This document shows positions 45,937-55,326 of a stretch of 64,000 nt of DNA, piece by piece. The notes beneath the pieces are model-generated. The model was given only the letters and a program-made list of their open reading frames with translations, made no database searches and was not told the origin of the DNA. Location: NCBI RefSeq assembly GCF_000421965.1, contig NZ_ATAY01000088.1, positions 124,001 through 188,000 of the forward strand. The letters are read 5' to 3'. The position numbers were made by a program, and so were the translations under genes. This DNA comes from Ruminiclostridium papyrosolvens C7. GTDB taxonomy: Bacteria > Bacillota > Clostridia > Acetivibrionales > DSM-1351. The first letter of the stretch is position 1; every line of letters starts with the position of its first letter.

Positions 45937-46368
45937 CTATTTAAGTATGCCTAAATGCAGCAGCAAAGTATTTATAATCAAACAAACCCATGCAATCATA
46001 AACACAAAAGGTATAAATCTGTGTGCGGTCATAATTGCCTGTAAACGGTTTGTCTGTAGATTGGCTCCAGCCCAGACCGGCGGGAAATCCATATATTTCA
46101 TATTGTTTTTCTTTAAATACCTGTTCCAGTTATCCATTATGAACGCTATGGCTTTTTCACTGGACAAAATCGAATACCTCATGCATAAGGATACCACAAA
46201 CCCAAGTATTCCAATAATATATAACGAAAAGCCTCTGGTTGATAAGCTTGAATAGCCTGCAAATAAAAGGCCTTCCAGAAGTATCAGCCAGTTCATCCTG
46301 TTGTTTACAATGGATGTCTCCTCCTTTATCATTTCTCTTATAACATTATGGTAATTTGTATCGTTCAT
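45937..46368 (-). CDS. Hypothetical membrane protein with three predicted spans
   Basis: The 143-residue protein has hydrophobic segments around residues 27-42, 46-68 and 117-139, with a polar region between containing FPPVWAGANLQTNRLQAIM. I cannot name the family with confidence; it may belong to the small RipA-like membrane proteins. It lies 64 bases downstream of the second thrS gene on the same strand, so it could be a read-through member of that unit. Confidence 0.6.
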   Translation of the reverse strand: MNDTNYHNVIREMIKEETSIVNNRMNWLILLEGLLFAGYSSLSTRGFSLYIIGILGFVVSLCMRYSILSSEKAIAFIMDNWNRYLKKNNMKYMDFPPVWAGANLQTNRLQAIMTAHRFIPFVFMIAWVCLIINTLLLHLGILK

Positions 46369-46432
46369 GTATACCCCTTGAATACATCTTTCTTATTCAA
46401 AAGGCTACCATAAATATACATAAAAGTAAATG

Positions 46433-48370
46433 TTATTTTGCTCGGGTTCTGATTTCTTCAACTATCTTGTCAACAAACTGTTCTGCAGACATAGCTCCGA
46501 GATCGCCATCTTTTCTGGAACGTACCGAAACAGCATTGTTTTCCATTTCCTTGTCTCCTATTACAAGCATGTACGGTATTTTTTCCATCTGGGCTTCTCT
46601 AATCTTATAGCCAATCTTCTCATTTCTTGTATCAACTTCAACCTTTACTCCCTTGTCTCTGAGCATTTGCGCAACCTTCTGTGCAAAATCATGATGCTTG
46701 TCAACCAAAGGAAGAATTTTTGCCTGAACAGGACATAACCAGGTTGGGAATGCTCCTGCGTATTTTTCAATAAGCATTGCAAGTGTTCTTTCATAACAAC
46801 CTATTGACGTTCTGTGGATTATATATGGATGCTTCTTTTCGTTGTTTTTATCAACATAAACCATGCTAAGTCTTTCAGCAAGGGCAAAGTCAACCTGTAC
46901 TGTAATAATGGTGTCTTCCTTTCCGTGAACATTCTTGCACTGAATATCAAGCTTTGGTCCGTAGAAGGCTGCTTCACCTTCTGCTTCCTTATAATCTATC
47001 CTCAAGTGGTCCAAAATAGTTCTCATCTGTCCCTGAACATTTTCCCAGTCTTCTTCGTTTCCGATATATTTTTCCTTGTTCTTAGGATCCCATTTTGAAA
47101 ATCTGTAGGTTACGTCCTCCTGTATTCCCAGAGTTTCCATCATAAATTTAATCAGGTCAACAACTCCCTTGAATTCGTCTTCCAGCTGCTCAGGAGTACA
47201 AACCAAATGTCCCTCTGAAATAGTAAACTGACGGACGCGTATAAGACCATGCATTTCCCCGGATGCCTCGTTTCTGAACAAAGTAGAAGTTTCACCGTAT
47301 CTTATAGGCAAATCACGGTAGCTATGAAGCTTTGTGTTGTATATCATAAACTGGAACGGACAGGTCATAGGCCTTAATGCCATAACTTCCTCATCCTTAT
47401 CCTCATCTCCCAATAAGAACATTCCGTCCTTATAGTGCTGCCAGTGTCCTGATAGCTTATATAAGTCACTCTTTGCCATAAATGGAGTCTTTGTCAGCAC
47501 GTAGCCTCTTCTCTCTTCTTCATCCTCTACAAATCTTTGCAAGGTCTGAATAATTCTAGCTCCTTTTGGCATAAGCAAAGGAAGGCCCTGTCCTACTTCT
47601 TCAACAGTTGTGAACAGTTCAAGTTCTCTGCCCAGTTTGTTATGATCTCTTTTCTTTGCCTCTTCAAGTTTAGTTACATATTCTTCTAATTCACTCTTTT
47701 TAGGGAAGGCTGTACCATAAATTCTCTGGAGCATCTTGTTTTTTTCATTGCCCCTCCAGTACGCACCTGCAGCACTCATAAGTTTTACAGCCTTGAGCTT
47801 TCCTGTTGACAGAAGATGAGGCCCCGCACAAAGGTCAACAAAGTCCCCCTGTTTATAGAAGGATATTTCTTCGCCTTCGGGTAAATCCTTTATAAGTTCA
47901 ACCTTGTAGGGTTCACCCTTGTCTTCCATGAATTTAATTGCTTCTTCCCTTGGCAATGAAAATCTTTCCAGGGCAATATCTTCCTTTATTATTTTTTCCA
48001 TTTCCTTCTCGAGCTTTGCCAAATCTTCTGGTGCAAAGTTCTTTTCAGTATCAAAGTCATAATAGAAGCCGTTTTCTATAGCCGGGCCTATTGCAAGCTT
48101 AACATTTGGGAACAGCCTTTTAACAGCTTGTGCAAGAACATGTGATGCAGTGTGTCTGTAGGCAAGTCTTCCGCCTTCGTCTGAAAAAGTTAAAAGGCTA
48201 AGTGAACAGTCATTTTCCAACTTGAAATCAAGTTCCTTCACCCTTCCGTCAACCTCTCCTGCAAGAGCCGCCCTTGCAAGTCCCGCACTGATGCTCTCAG
48301 CAACTTCCTTGATTGTAATACCATTCTGGTATTCCTTATTACTTCCGTCCTTTAACGTAATCTTAATCAT
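46433..48370 (-). CDS. Threonyl-tRNA synthetase, divergent catalytic core
   Basis: The 645-residue protein has TGS, editing (HTASHVLAQAV, DLCAGPH), catalytic and anticodon domains. Zinc ligands are kept: Cys in MTCPF, His in EGHLVC and His in IIHRTSIG. Its N-terminal 245 and C-terminal 100 residues match the neighbouring ThrRS closely, for example GNEKNKMLQRIYGTAFPKKS in both. The core from about 250 to 540 differs widely: FTISEGH replaces FTQDDAH, and MTCPFQFMIY replaces MNCPGG. It lies 27 bases after the other thrS and is probably driven by the same T-box. Confidence 0.93.
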   Translation of the reverse strand: MIKITLKDGSNKEYQNGITIKEVAESISAGLARAALAGEVDGRVKELDFKLENDCSLSLLTFSDEGGRLAYRHTASHVLAQAVKRLFPNVKLAIGPAIENGFYYDFDTEKNFAPEDLAKLEKEMEKIIKEDIALERFSLPREEAIKFMEDKGEPYKVELIKDLPEGEEISFYKQGDFVDLCAGPHLLSTGKLKAVKLMSAAGAYWRGNEKNKMLQRIYGTAFPKKSELEEYVTKLEEAKKRDHNKLGRELELFTTVEEVGQGLPLLMPKGARIIQTLQRFVEDEEERRGYVLTKTPFMAKSDLYKLSGHWQHYKDGMFLLGDEDKDEEVMALRPMTCPFQFMIYNTKLHSYRDLPIRYGETSTLFRNEASGEMHGLIRVRQFTISEGHLVCTPEQLEDEFKGVVDLIKFMMETLGIQEDVTYRFSKWDPKNKEKYIGNEEDWENVQGQMRTILDHLRIDYKEAEGEAAFYGPKLDIQCKNVHGKEDTIITVQVDFALAERLSMVYVDKNNEKKHPYIIHRTSIGCYERTLAMLIEKYAGAFPTWLCPVQAKILPLVDKHHDFAQKVAQMLRDKGVKVEVDTRNEKIGYKIREAQMEKIPYMLVIGDKEMENNAVSVRSRKDGDLGAMSAEQFVDKIVEEIRTRAK

Positions 48371-48397
48371 TTTTTACCTCCGTTTATTAATAACTGT

Positions 48398-50311
48398 TTA
48401 TTTCAGCTTATTTTTTATTTCATCAGATATTTTCTCTGCAAACTGTTCAGGTGAAATAGTTCCTACATCGCCGTCTTTTCTTGATCTGACAGACACCAGC
48501 CTGCCCTCCAGTTCCTTGTCACCTATTACAAGCATATAAGGAGTCTTTTCTATCTGGGCCTCACGAATCTTATAACCTATCTTCTCATTTCTGATATCTA
48601 CCTCTACCCTGACATTTTCAGCTTCCAGAAGCTTTTTAACTTCATATGCATAGTCGTTATGCTTGTCAACCAGTGGTAGGATTTTAACCTGAACAGGACT
48701 CAGCCATGTTGGAAATGCTCCTGCAAAATGCTCTGTTAATATTGCTATAAATCTCTCAATGCTTCCAAAAACAACCCTGTGAATCATTACAGGCCTGTGC
48801 TTTTCGCCGTCCGGACCAATATAACTGAGGTCAAATCTTTCCGGAAGGTTCATATCCAACTGAATGGTTCCGCATTGCCACGTACGACCAATTGAATCCT
48901 CCAGATGGAAATCTATCTTAGGCCCGTAAAATGCACCTTCTCCCTCATTTACAGTGTACTTAATGCCTTTTAAATCCAATGCTTTTTTAAGTCCCTGTGT
49001 AGATAATTCCCACATTTCATCAGAACCAATTGAGTTTTCTGGTCTTGTGGACAATTCTACATTATATTTGAATCCAAAAACTTTATAAAAATCATCTATC
49101 AAATTTATAACACCAACAATTTCATAAGTTATCTGATCAGGTGTCATAAAAATGTGTGCATCATCCTGTGTAAAACACCTTACTCTCATTAATCCGTGAA
49201 GTGCCCCTGAAAGCTCATGCCTGTGCACCAGACCCAGCTCTCCCATTCTTTGAGGCAAATCCCTGTAAGAATGAAGTTTACGTTTAAATACAAGAATTCC
49301 TCCGGGACAGTTCATGGGTTTTATGGCATATTCCTGATCATCAATATCCACAGTATACATATTCTCTTTGTAAGTATCCCAGTGTCCTGATCTCAGCCAG
49401 AGTTCCTTGTTCAGTATAACAGGTGTTCTAATCTCCTGATAGCCGGCTTTTTTGTGCTCAGATCGCCAGAAATCCTCAAGAAGATTTCGAAGAACCATAC
49501 CTTTTGGCATAAAGAACGGGAAGCCCGGGCCTTCGTCCAATATATCGAATAAATCCAGCTCCCTTCCCAGCTTTCTGTGGTCACGCTTTTTTGCCTCTTC
49601 CATTCTGAAAAGGTATTCATCCAGCTGGCTTTTCTTAGGGAAGGCTGTACCATATATTCTCTGGAGCATTTTATTCTTCTCATTACCCCTCCAATAGGCA
49701 CCGGCAACAGAAAGTAATTTTACTGCTTTTAATTTACCTGTCCCTGATAAATGAGGCCCAGCACAAAGGTCTGTAAAGTCGCCCTGCTTGTAAAAGGATA
49801 TTTCTTCACCTTCCGGAAGGTCCTTTATCAACTCTACCTTATACGGTTCACTCTTTTCCTCCATGAACTTTATTGCCCCGTTCCTTGGAAGAACAAACCT
49901 CTCCAGCTTTATATCCTCTTTTATTATTTTTTCCATTTCCTTTTCAATACTATCAAGTTCTTCTATTGAAAATGGTTTTTCCCTTTCAAAGTCATAATAA
50001 AATCCTGAATCTATTGCCGGTCCTATTGCCAACTTGGCATCAGGGTACAGTCTTTTCACAGCCTGAGCCAAAACATGGGAGGCAGTGTGTCTGTAGGCAA
50101 GCCTTCCGCCTTCATCTTCAAAGGTTAAAAGATTTAACCTGCAATCACATTCAAGTTTAAAATCAAGCTCCGTTACCCTGCCGTTAACTTCTCCGGCCAA
50201 TGCGGCTCTGGCCAGTCCCGCACTTATGCTCTCTGCAACTTCACGGACTGTAACACCCTCCCGGTATTCTTTTATAATACCGTCTTTCAATGTTATCTTT
50301 ATCATGTACAA
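48398..50311 (-). CDS. thrS: Threonyl-tRNA synthetase, standard type
   Basis: The 637-residue class II synthetase attaches threonine to tRNA-Thr. Domains in order are TGS (1-65), editing with HTASH and CAGPH motifs (66-240), catalytic core with MNCPGG, HRHELSGALHGL, FTQDDAH and MIHRVVFGS (245-535), and anticodon domain (540-637). Zinc ligands Cys, His and His are present. It is the first gene behind a threonine T-box. The second, mosaic thrS follows after 27 bases. Start at 50311 gives MYMIKITLKDG; MIKITLKDG two residues later is also possible. Confidence 0.96.
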   Translation of the reverse strand: MYMIKITLKDGIIKEYREGVTVREVAESISAGLARAALAGEVNGRVTELDFKLECDCRLNLLTFEDEGGRLAYRHTASHVLAQAVKRLYPDAKLAIGPAIDSGFYYDFEREKPFSIEELDSIEKEMEKIIKEDIKLERFVLPRNGAIKFMEEKSEPYKVELIKDLPEGEEISFYKQGDFTDLCAGPHLSGTGKLKAVKLLSVAGAYWRGNEKNKMLQRIYGTAFPKKSQLDEYLFRMEEAKKRDHRKLGRELDLFDILDEGPGFPFFMPKGMVLRNLLEDFWRSEHKKAGYQEIRTPVILNKELWLRSGHWDTYKENMYTVDIDDQEYAIKPMNCPGGILVFKRKLHSYRDLPQRMGELGLVHRHELSGALHGLMRVRCFTQDDAHIFMTPDQITYEIVGVINLIDDFYKVFGFKYNVELSTRPENSIGSDEMWELSTQGLKKALDLKGIKYTVNEGEGAFYGPKIDFHLEDSIGRTWQCGTIQLDMNLPERFDLSYIGPDGEKHRPVMIHRVVFGSIERFIAILTEHFAGAFPTWLSPVQVKILPLVDKHNDYAYEVKKLLEAENVRVEVDIRNEKIGYKIREAQIEKTPYMLVIGDKELEGRLVSVRSRKDGDVGTISPEQFAEKISDEIKNKLK

Positions 50312-50339
50312 AAACCTCCTTTGGCAATACTTTATAAGA

Positions 50340-50560
50340 CATAAAAAACTCCCGTCCTTATATAAGGACGAGAGTTATCTCGCGGTTCCACCCTACTTTC
50401 TGCTCTGTGCGTAAAAATACGCTGATTATAACGTTATCACCGATACAGCTCGGAGGTGGTCTTCGGTAAAGTGAAGGTTTGGATACTTTCAGCTAATAAT
50501 ATCCAATCTCTGAAACCTCATATTTTACTTACTCTTCTCGTCAACGCCTTTGTCGATATT
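50340..50560 (-). promoter_or_regulatory. T-box riboswitch, threonine (specifier ACC)
   Basis: The minus-strand leader carries the T-box AGGGTGGAACCGCG (plus positions 50381-50394) with the TGGA bulge that pairs with the tRNA 3' end. A terminator stem follows, GTCCTT pairing with AAGGAC, before TTTTTT. Stem I has an AGTA-type motif. In the specifier loop GAAGACCACC the triplet ACC (50458-50460), a Thr codon, lies where the specifier is expected. Uncharged tRNA-Thr would allow read-through into both thrS genes. Confidence 0.93.
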
Positions 50561-50577
50561 AAAATATCTATTTATTT

Positions 50578-50607
50578 ATTATATTCCTTACTGTTTTTAT
50601 ATGTCAA
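50578..50607 (-). promoter_or_regulatory. Promoter of the T-box/thrS operon
   Basis: TTGACA (50602-50607), 18-base spacer and TATAAT (50578-50583) on the minus strand. Both boxes are perfect. Confidence 0.85.
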
Positions 50608-50708
50608 TACTCCACGAATTATTTGTATTTGATGTTAAACTTTCTAGAAATTGTAAATAATATAGCTATTGGTATTATTATTACATTATAAAAAGCAGGA
50701 GGACGGGT

Positions 50709-50855
50709 TTGAGAAACAAAAGGGTTATACGTTGTAAGAGAGACAGGAGAAAGAAATATTTTAAACTATTTTTAGGTTTCTTACTGCCGGCATTTTCGGT
50801 ACTATTAGTTTACGTATGTTTTTTAGTGTTTATTATGCCGTTATATGTCAAGTAA
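50709..50855 (+). CDS. Small membrane protein, TTG start
   Basis: A 48-residue frame begins TTG with AGGAGG seven bases upstream. It has a very basic N-terminus (RNKRVIRCKRDRRKKYFKL) then one hydrophobic segment (FLGFLLPAFSVLLVYVCFLV) and ends IMPLYVK. The strong ribosome binding site and the positive-inside single span suggest a real small protein. It is too short for routine gene finding. Function and family unknown. Confidence 0.55.
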   Translation: MRNKRVIRCKRDRRKKYFKLFLGFLLPAFSVLLVYVCFLVFIMPLYVK

Positions 50856-50986
50856 TTGTTAATATTGCATATCATTTTGGTTATTTATTGTAAGAAAATC
50901 GTATATTAATACTATTTGAAATAGCTAAGTATAATAATATAATATGTGCATGGATTAAATTATATTTTCCTCCTTTAAATTATTTC

Positions 50987-51010
50987 AAACCGGCTGAAAA
51001 TAGCCGGTTT
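50987..51010. terminator. Terminator between small membrane protein and comEA
   Basis: AAACCGGCT (50987-50995) and AGCCGGTTT (51002-51010) form a 9-bp stem with a 6-base loop. The T-rich flank is better on the plus strand but it can serve both genes. Confidence 0.7.
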
Positions 51011-51032
51011 CTTGTTTTGTGTCTCTATAAAA

Positions 51033-51785
51033 TCAGTCAACGCATATGTAATTTTTTATTTTATCAAATGTCTTTTGTTTAATTCCTGTTATTTTCATAA
51101 TGTCTGTTAGTTTTGCAAAACCACCCTTTTGCTCCCTGTATTCAATGATAGCTTTTGCAGTTGACGGGCCTACATTTGGAAGCTCTTCAAGCTCTGCCTG
51201 AGATGCTTTGTTGATATTCAGAAGCTTAGTTTTTGAGCCATCCGCTGAATTGCTCTCCTTCTCCCCCACATCAGCTCCCAAGCTATCATTTATAATATCA
51301 ACACCGCTGTTTAAGGGATCTCCACCCGCAGCTTTTACTGATTGAGGCTGATTACCTGTTTTGCCTGTGCTTGCTGCTTTTGCCGTTCCCTTGGCTTTGA
51401 TTCTTAACATAGTATTTTCATTTAAAGGATACGCCAGATTTATATTATCAAGATCAGCTTGTTTGGTGACACCACCGGCGTTTTTTATGGCATCTTCAAT
51501 AATCTGTCCCTTTTTTATTGTTACTACTCCCGGTTTGTTTACACAACCTGTAACGTAGACTTTAATATCAGGTACTTTTTCCTCCTCGGTCTCTACTTCC
51601 GAAGGCTCCGCCTCCTTTGATACCATTGCGGTATTTTTTTCTTCAACAATTGGTGTTTCAAGTGGGTGATAAACTTGCTTTAGAATGAAACCTAAAATAC
51701 CTGCACCTAATACCAGAACTGCAATTATACACACTGCATGAATTTTACTTAAAAATATCTTCTTGCCAAAAACAGATATCTCCAT
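51033..51785 (-). CDS. comEA: ComEA-like DNA-binding protein
   Basis: The 250-residue protein has one N-terminal membrane span (AVCIIAVLVLGAGILGFIL). An SLBB-type domain lies near residues 74-135 (DIKVYVTGCVNKPGVVTIKK). A linker and a C-terminal helix-hairpin-helix pair follow (LNINKASQAELEELPNVGPS, then ITGIKQKTFDKIKNYI). In transformable bacteria ComEA binds DNA outside the membrane for uptake. No comEC follows here, so a competence role is not proved. Monocistronic. Confidence 0.88.
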   Translation of the reverse strand: MEISVFGKKIFLSKIHAVCIIAVLVLGAGILGFILKQVYHPLETPIVEEKNTAMVSKEAEPSEVETEEEKVPDIKVYVTGCVNKPGVVTIKKGQIIEDAIKNAGGVTKQADLDNINLAYPLNENTMLRIKAKGTAKAASTGKTGNQPQSVKAAGGDPLNSGVDIINDSLGADVGEKESNSADGSKTKLLNINKASQAELEELPNVGPSTAKAIIEYREQKGGFAKLTDIMKITGIKQKTFDKIKNYICVD

Positions 51786-52082
51786 AGAATACCTCCTATT
51801 ATGTTAAGTTTTAAAAATAAAAGATTTTTGGAATAAATAGAAAAAGCGGTTGAAATATATAAATTTATTTCCACATCTGCCAACCAATAATACTTTGAAA
51901 ATTCAGCTTTATAATTTATACTGTGGAAAGAAATAAAGAAAATATAGAATTGTTTCTTAAATATTATATTACATATTTTAGTATTTTACCATATTATTTA
52001 AATAAAACTCTATAAAAAAGTTTAAAAAAGTGAATTCTTGCTTTATACTTATAATATATTTACTTATTTCAGAGGAGGAGTT

Positions 52083-53405
52083 ATGAAGAAAGTACTGGCA
52101 ACATTAATCATATCAATAATATTACTATTTCAAGTCTCACCTGCATTTTGTGCAAATCTTGACATTGATGCTGCTTCATACATACTAATGGATGCAAAAA
52201 CAGGAAGTGTTTTGTACGAATATAAGCCCGATCTGAAATGGCGCCCTGCCAGCACTACAAAAATAGCAACTGCATTAGTAGCTCTTAAGGAAGGAAATAT
52301 GGATCAGGTAATGACCGCCAGTAATGAGGCAGTCAGCGATATAGGCGTAGGGGGTATGAATATAGGCATCATGCCGGGAGAACAGATGTCGTTAAATGAC
52401 CTTCTTCATGCTCTTTTGATAGTTTCGGCAAATGAAACTGCTAACATAATATCTGAAAACCTGTATAATGATAAATCTAAGTTTATGACAGAAATGAACA
52501 AGGTTGCTGCCGATGCCGGAGCAAAAAATACTACTTTCACTAATCCCTGCGGAATTGATGAATATGAAAAAGATGCGGAACACTTTTCCTCTGCAAGAGA
52601 TTTGGCGCTCATTGCAAAAGAGTGCTTAAAATACCCTTTATTTCGTGAAATTGTAGGCCAGAAGCAACTTAATATGCTGCCAGCCACAAATAAACATAAA
52701 ACTTGGAATGTACTTAATACTACAAATAAATTATTGGGGCAATCCTTTAAGTACGGTCCTGAAACAGGTGACGACAGAAACCAGTTTACCATTACAGGCT
52801 TAAAAACCGGTTCGACTTCCCGAGCAGGTGCAAATTTTATTTCCAGTGCCATAAATAAGGATGGCCTTGAATTGATTTCTGTTGTCCTCGGTGTAAATAA
52901 TAAACCCAACAGAAGTGTGTTTGATTTTACAAAAACCCTTTTAAAGGCAGGCTACGAAAACTATTCCAGACAAATGATTATTGACCGTTCCACTAAAATT
53001 CAGGAAATCGCTGTCAAGGATGCAGCAAATGGGGATAAGATTGATCTTATAACCAACGGGGTAATTGAGGCACTTTTACCTAATGATAAAAACGAATGGC
53101 GCCTTGATAAAAAAATTAATGTCAGGCAGGATGTAAAAGCTCCTATTAAGAAAGGGACGGTTCTTGGAAGCATTGAGTATACACGAGAAGGTGTATCGCT
53201 GGGCAAAGTAGATATCGTTTCTTCAAGAACCGTTGAACAAACACTGAAATCCAAATCCAAGGACTATGTAAAAGATATAACAGGCAATAACCTCTTTAAA
53301 TACATTGTAATTGGAGTAACTGTAATAATTTGCTTTTTTATTCTGAGATTTATATTAAGAAAAATATCAAGAAAAAGAAAATACAAATTAAGAAACTTCA
53401 ATTAA
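52083..53405 (+). CDS. D-alanyl-D-alanine carboxypeptidase, DacF type
   Basis: The 440-residue enzyme trims peptidoglycan stem peptides outside the membrane. A signal peptide (LATLIISIILLFQVSPAFCA) precedes the peptidase S11 domain with SxxK in PASTTKIATAL, SxN in SANETANI and KTG in GLKTGSTSRAG. A C-terminal beta domain and an anchoring span (YIVIGVTVIICFFILRFILR) follow. AGAGGAGG before ATG 52083 decides this start over a longer frame. Monocistronic. Confidence 0.93.
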   Translation: MKKVLATLIISIILLFQVSPAFCANLDIDAASYILMDAKTGSVLYEYKPDLKWRPASTTKIATALVALKEGNMDQVMTASNEAVSDIGVGGMNIGIMPGEQMSLNDLLHALLIVSANETANIISENLYNDKSKFMTEMNKVAADAGAKNTTFTNPCGIDEYEKDAEHFSSARDLALIAKECLKYPLFREIVGQKQLNMLPATNKHKTWNVLNTTNKLLGQSFKYGPETGDDRNQFTITGLKTGSTSRAGANFISSAINKDGLELISVVLGVNNKPNRSVFDFTKTLLKAGYENYSRQMIIDRSTKIQEIAVKDAANGDKIDLITNGVIEALLPNDKNEWRLDKKINVRQDVKAPIKKGTVLGSIEYTREGVSLGKVDIVSSRTVEQTLKSKSKDYVKDITGNNLFKYIVIGVTVIICFFILRFILRKISRKRKYKLRNFN

Positions 53406-53441
53406 TAATCCGACTTTTTATGTTTTTATTTGCCTCATATA

Positions 53442-53470
53442 TTGATTTAATTTAAATATACTTATATTAT
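53442..53470 (+). promoter_or_regulatory. Promoter before the acyl-CoA ligase gene
   Basis: TTGATT (53442-53447), 17-base spacer and TATTAT (53465-53470), about 65 bases before the start codon. Confidence 0.55.
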
Positions 53471-53536
53471 AGTATATGTTTATATGCAGTAAATAACTGA
53501 AAAATACTATTGGCTTTTTTAAAAGGAGTGTAGTCA

Positions 53537-55256
53537 ATGAGAACCGAACCGATTTACCAGACTAGGAAAATCACTGATCTCAAAGATCTCATGGTTCAAA
53601 GCGCAAAATTATTCGGAGATAGAAACGCATTTTACATTAAAGACAAAAATGGTGAGTACTACGGAAAAACATATACTGAACTCAAAAGAGATATTGACGC
53701 TTTTGGTACGGCATTGATAAGTTTAGGTCTAAAGGACAAAAAAATTGCCATTTTGTCTCAGAACAGGGCAGAATGGTGTACCTCCTACCTGACAATAACA
53801 GGCGGAGTAGGTGTTGTAGTTCCTTTAGACAAGGAGCTTCCTTTTAATGAGGTTGAAAACCTTATTTCACGTGCGGGAGTCAGTGCAATTGTTTTTTCAT
53901 CAAAATACCGCAGCGATATGTTGAAATTATCCTATAATTCCAGGGTTGAATATTACATAGACATTGATCAAGAAGAAGAAATTTTGGACGGGTTTCTATC
54001 CTATTCATGTTTGATTGAAAAGGGCAGAGCTTTAATGAAACAAGGCGACAGGAATTATCTGGATGCCGAGATAGACCCCGATGCCATGTGTGCCCTTATT
54101 TTTACATCAGGGACAACAGATTTGGCCAAAGGGGTTATGCTTTCAAGCAAGAACATTGTGTCCAACGTAAGAGCTGTTGTATCAATGCTCTACATAGACG
54201 AGACCGACAGTGTTCTTTCTATTTTACCTCTTCATCACACCTATGAGTGTACGGCAGGTTTTTTGGTAATGATGTACAGCGGATGTTGTATGTCATTTAA
54301 TGAGGGGCTAAAGTATATAGTTCAAAACTTACAGGAGACAAAACCTTCAATCCTTATGTTGGTTCCTCTGATACTTGAAAACATGCATAAAAAAATTGTA
54401 AAGCAGGCTTCAAAAACCCGTATGGGTAAAATTAAATTCAATACTGCAATAGAAATAAGCAATTTTTTATATAATTTCTTAAAAGTAGATATACGAAAAA
54501 AATTAGTTCAAACAAGTTTTAAATACCTTCGGAGGCAGAGTAAGACTGGTCATTTCCGGTGCTGCTGCGGTAAATCCGGATGTTTCAAATGATTTATGTG
54601 CTATGGGTATACGTATTGTCCAAGGCTACGGACTCACTGAGTTTTCACCTATAGTCGCTGTTAACAATGACCGCGGGTTCAGACATGATTCCGCCGGAAA
54701 GCCACTTGCAGGAGTGGATGTACAGCTTGAAGATGCTGGCGAGGATGGTATCGGAGAATTTGTTATTTCCGGTGATTGTGTAATGTTGGGTTATTACGAA
54801 AATCCATCAGCAACCCGAAGTGTTTTGAAAAATGACCGTTTATATACCGGTGACTTAGGATATATTGATGATGAAGGCTTTATTTATATTACAGGCAGAA
54901 AGAAAAATGTCATTGTCACAAAGAACGGTAAAAATATATTCCCTGAAGAAGTTGAAGCATATCTTGCAAAAAGTAAATTTGTCAAGGAGAGCCTTGTTTG
55001 GGGCAGATTTGATGAAGAAACCGGCGAAACCGAAGTCAATGCACAGATTGTACCTGACATTGATGAGATAAAGGCAAAGCTGAATTTTAATATTGTTTCA
55101 AATGATGAAATACGCAAGGTTATTCATGGTGAAATCAAGGAAATAAACAAGCAGATGCCGCTTTATAAGCGAATAAAAGACTTTACAATACGTGAAGAAG
55201 AGTTTGTAAAAACAACGACCAAGAAAATCAAGAGGTATGTTGAAAATGTGGGCTAA
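53537..55256 (+). pseudogene. Long-chain acyl-CoA synthetase/AMP ligase, broken by a one-base frameshift
   Basis: Two adjoining frames together encode one ANL-superfamily ligase. The first (53537-54592) carries the adenylate loop TSGTTDLAKGVM and PLHHTYEC. The second (translated from about 54507 to 55256) carries VRLVISGAAAVNPDV, GYGLTEFSPIVAVNN, YTGDLGYIDDEGFIYITGRK and the C-terminal Lys region TTTKKIKR. Dropping one G near 54506 joins them as KKLFKQVLNTFGG. The total length of 1720 bases is one more than a multiple of three. Asp replaces the usual Gly in TSGTTG. It is either a true recent pseudogene or a sequence error. Confidence 0.85.
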
Positions 55257-55275
55257 TTTTTTAAATACATAACCT

Positions 55276-55326
55276 AAAAGCCGGAGTAATAGAATTTATA
55301 AGAATTCCTATTATTGCGGCTTTTTT
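55276..55326. terminator. Bidirectional terminator
   Basis: AAAAGCCG and AGTAATAG pair with CTATTATT and CGGCTTTT around a central loop, with T-runs on each side. It separates the ligase from the converging minus-strand gene. Confidence 0.85.

Noticed and set aside
52038-52082. N-terminal extension of the D-Ala-D-Ala carboxypeptidase
   Set aside because: The extension contains the ribosome binding site itself. A start at 52083 gives a normal signal peptide.
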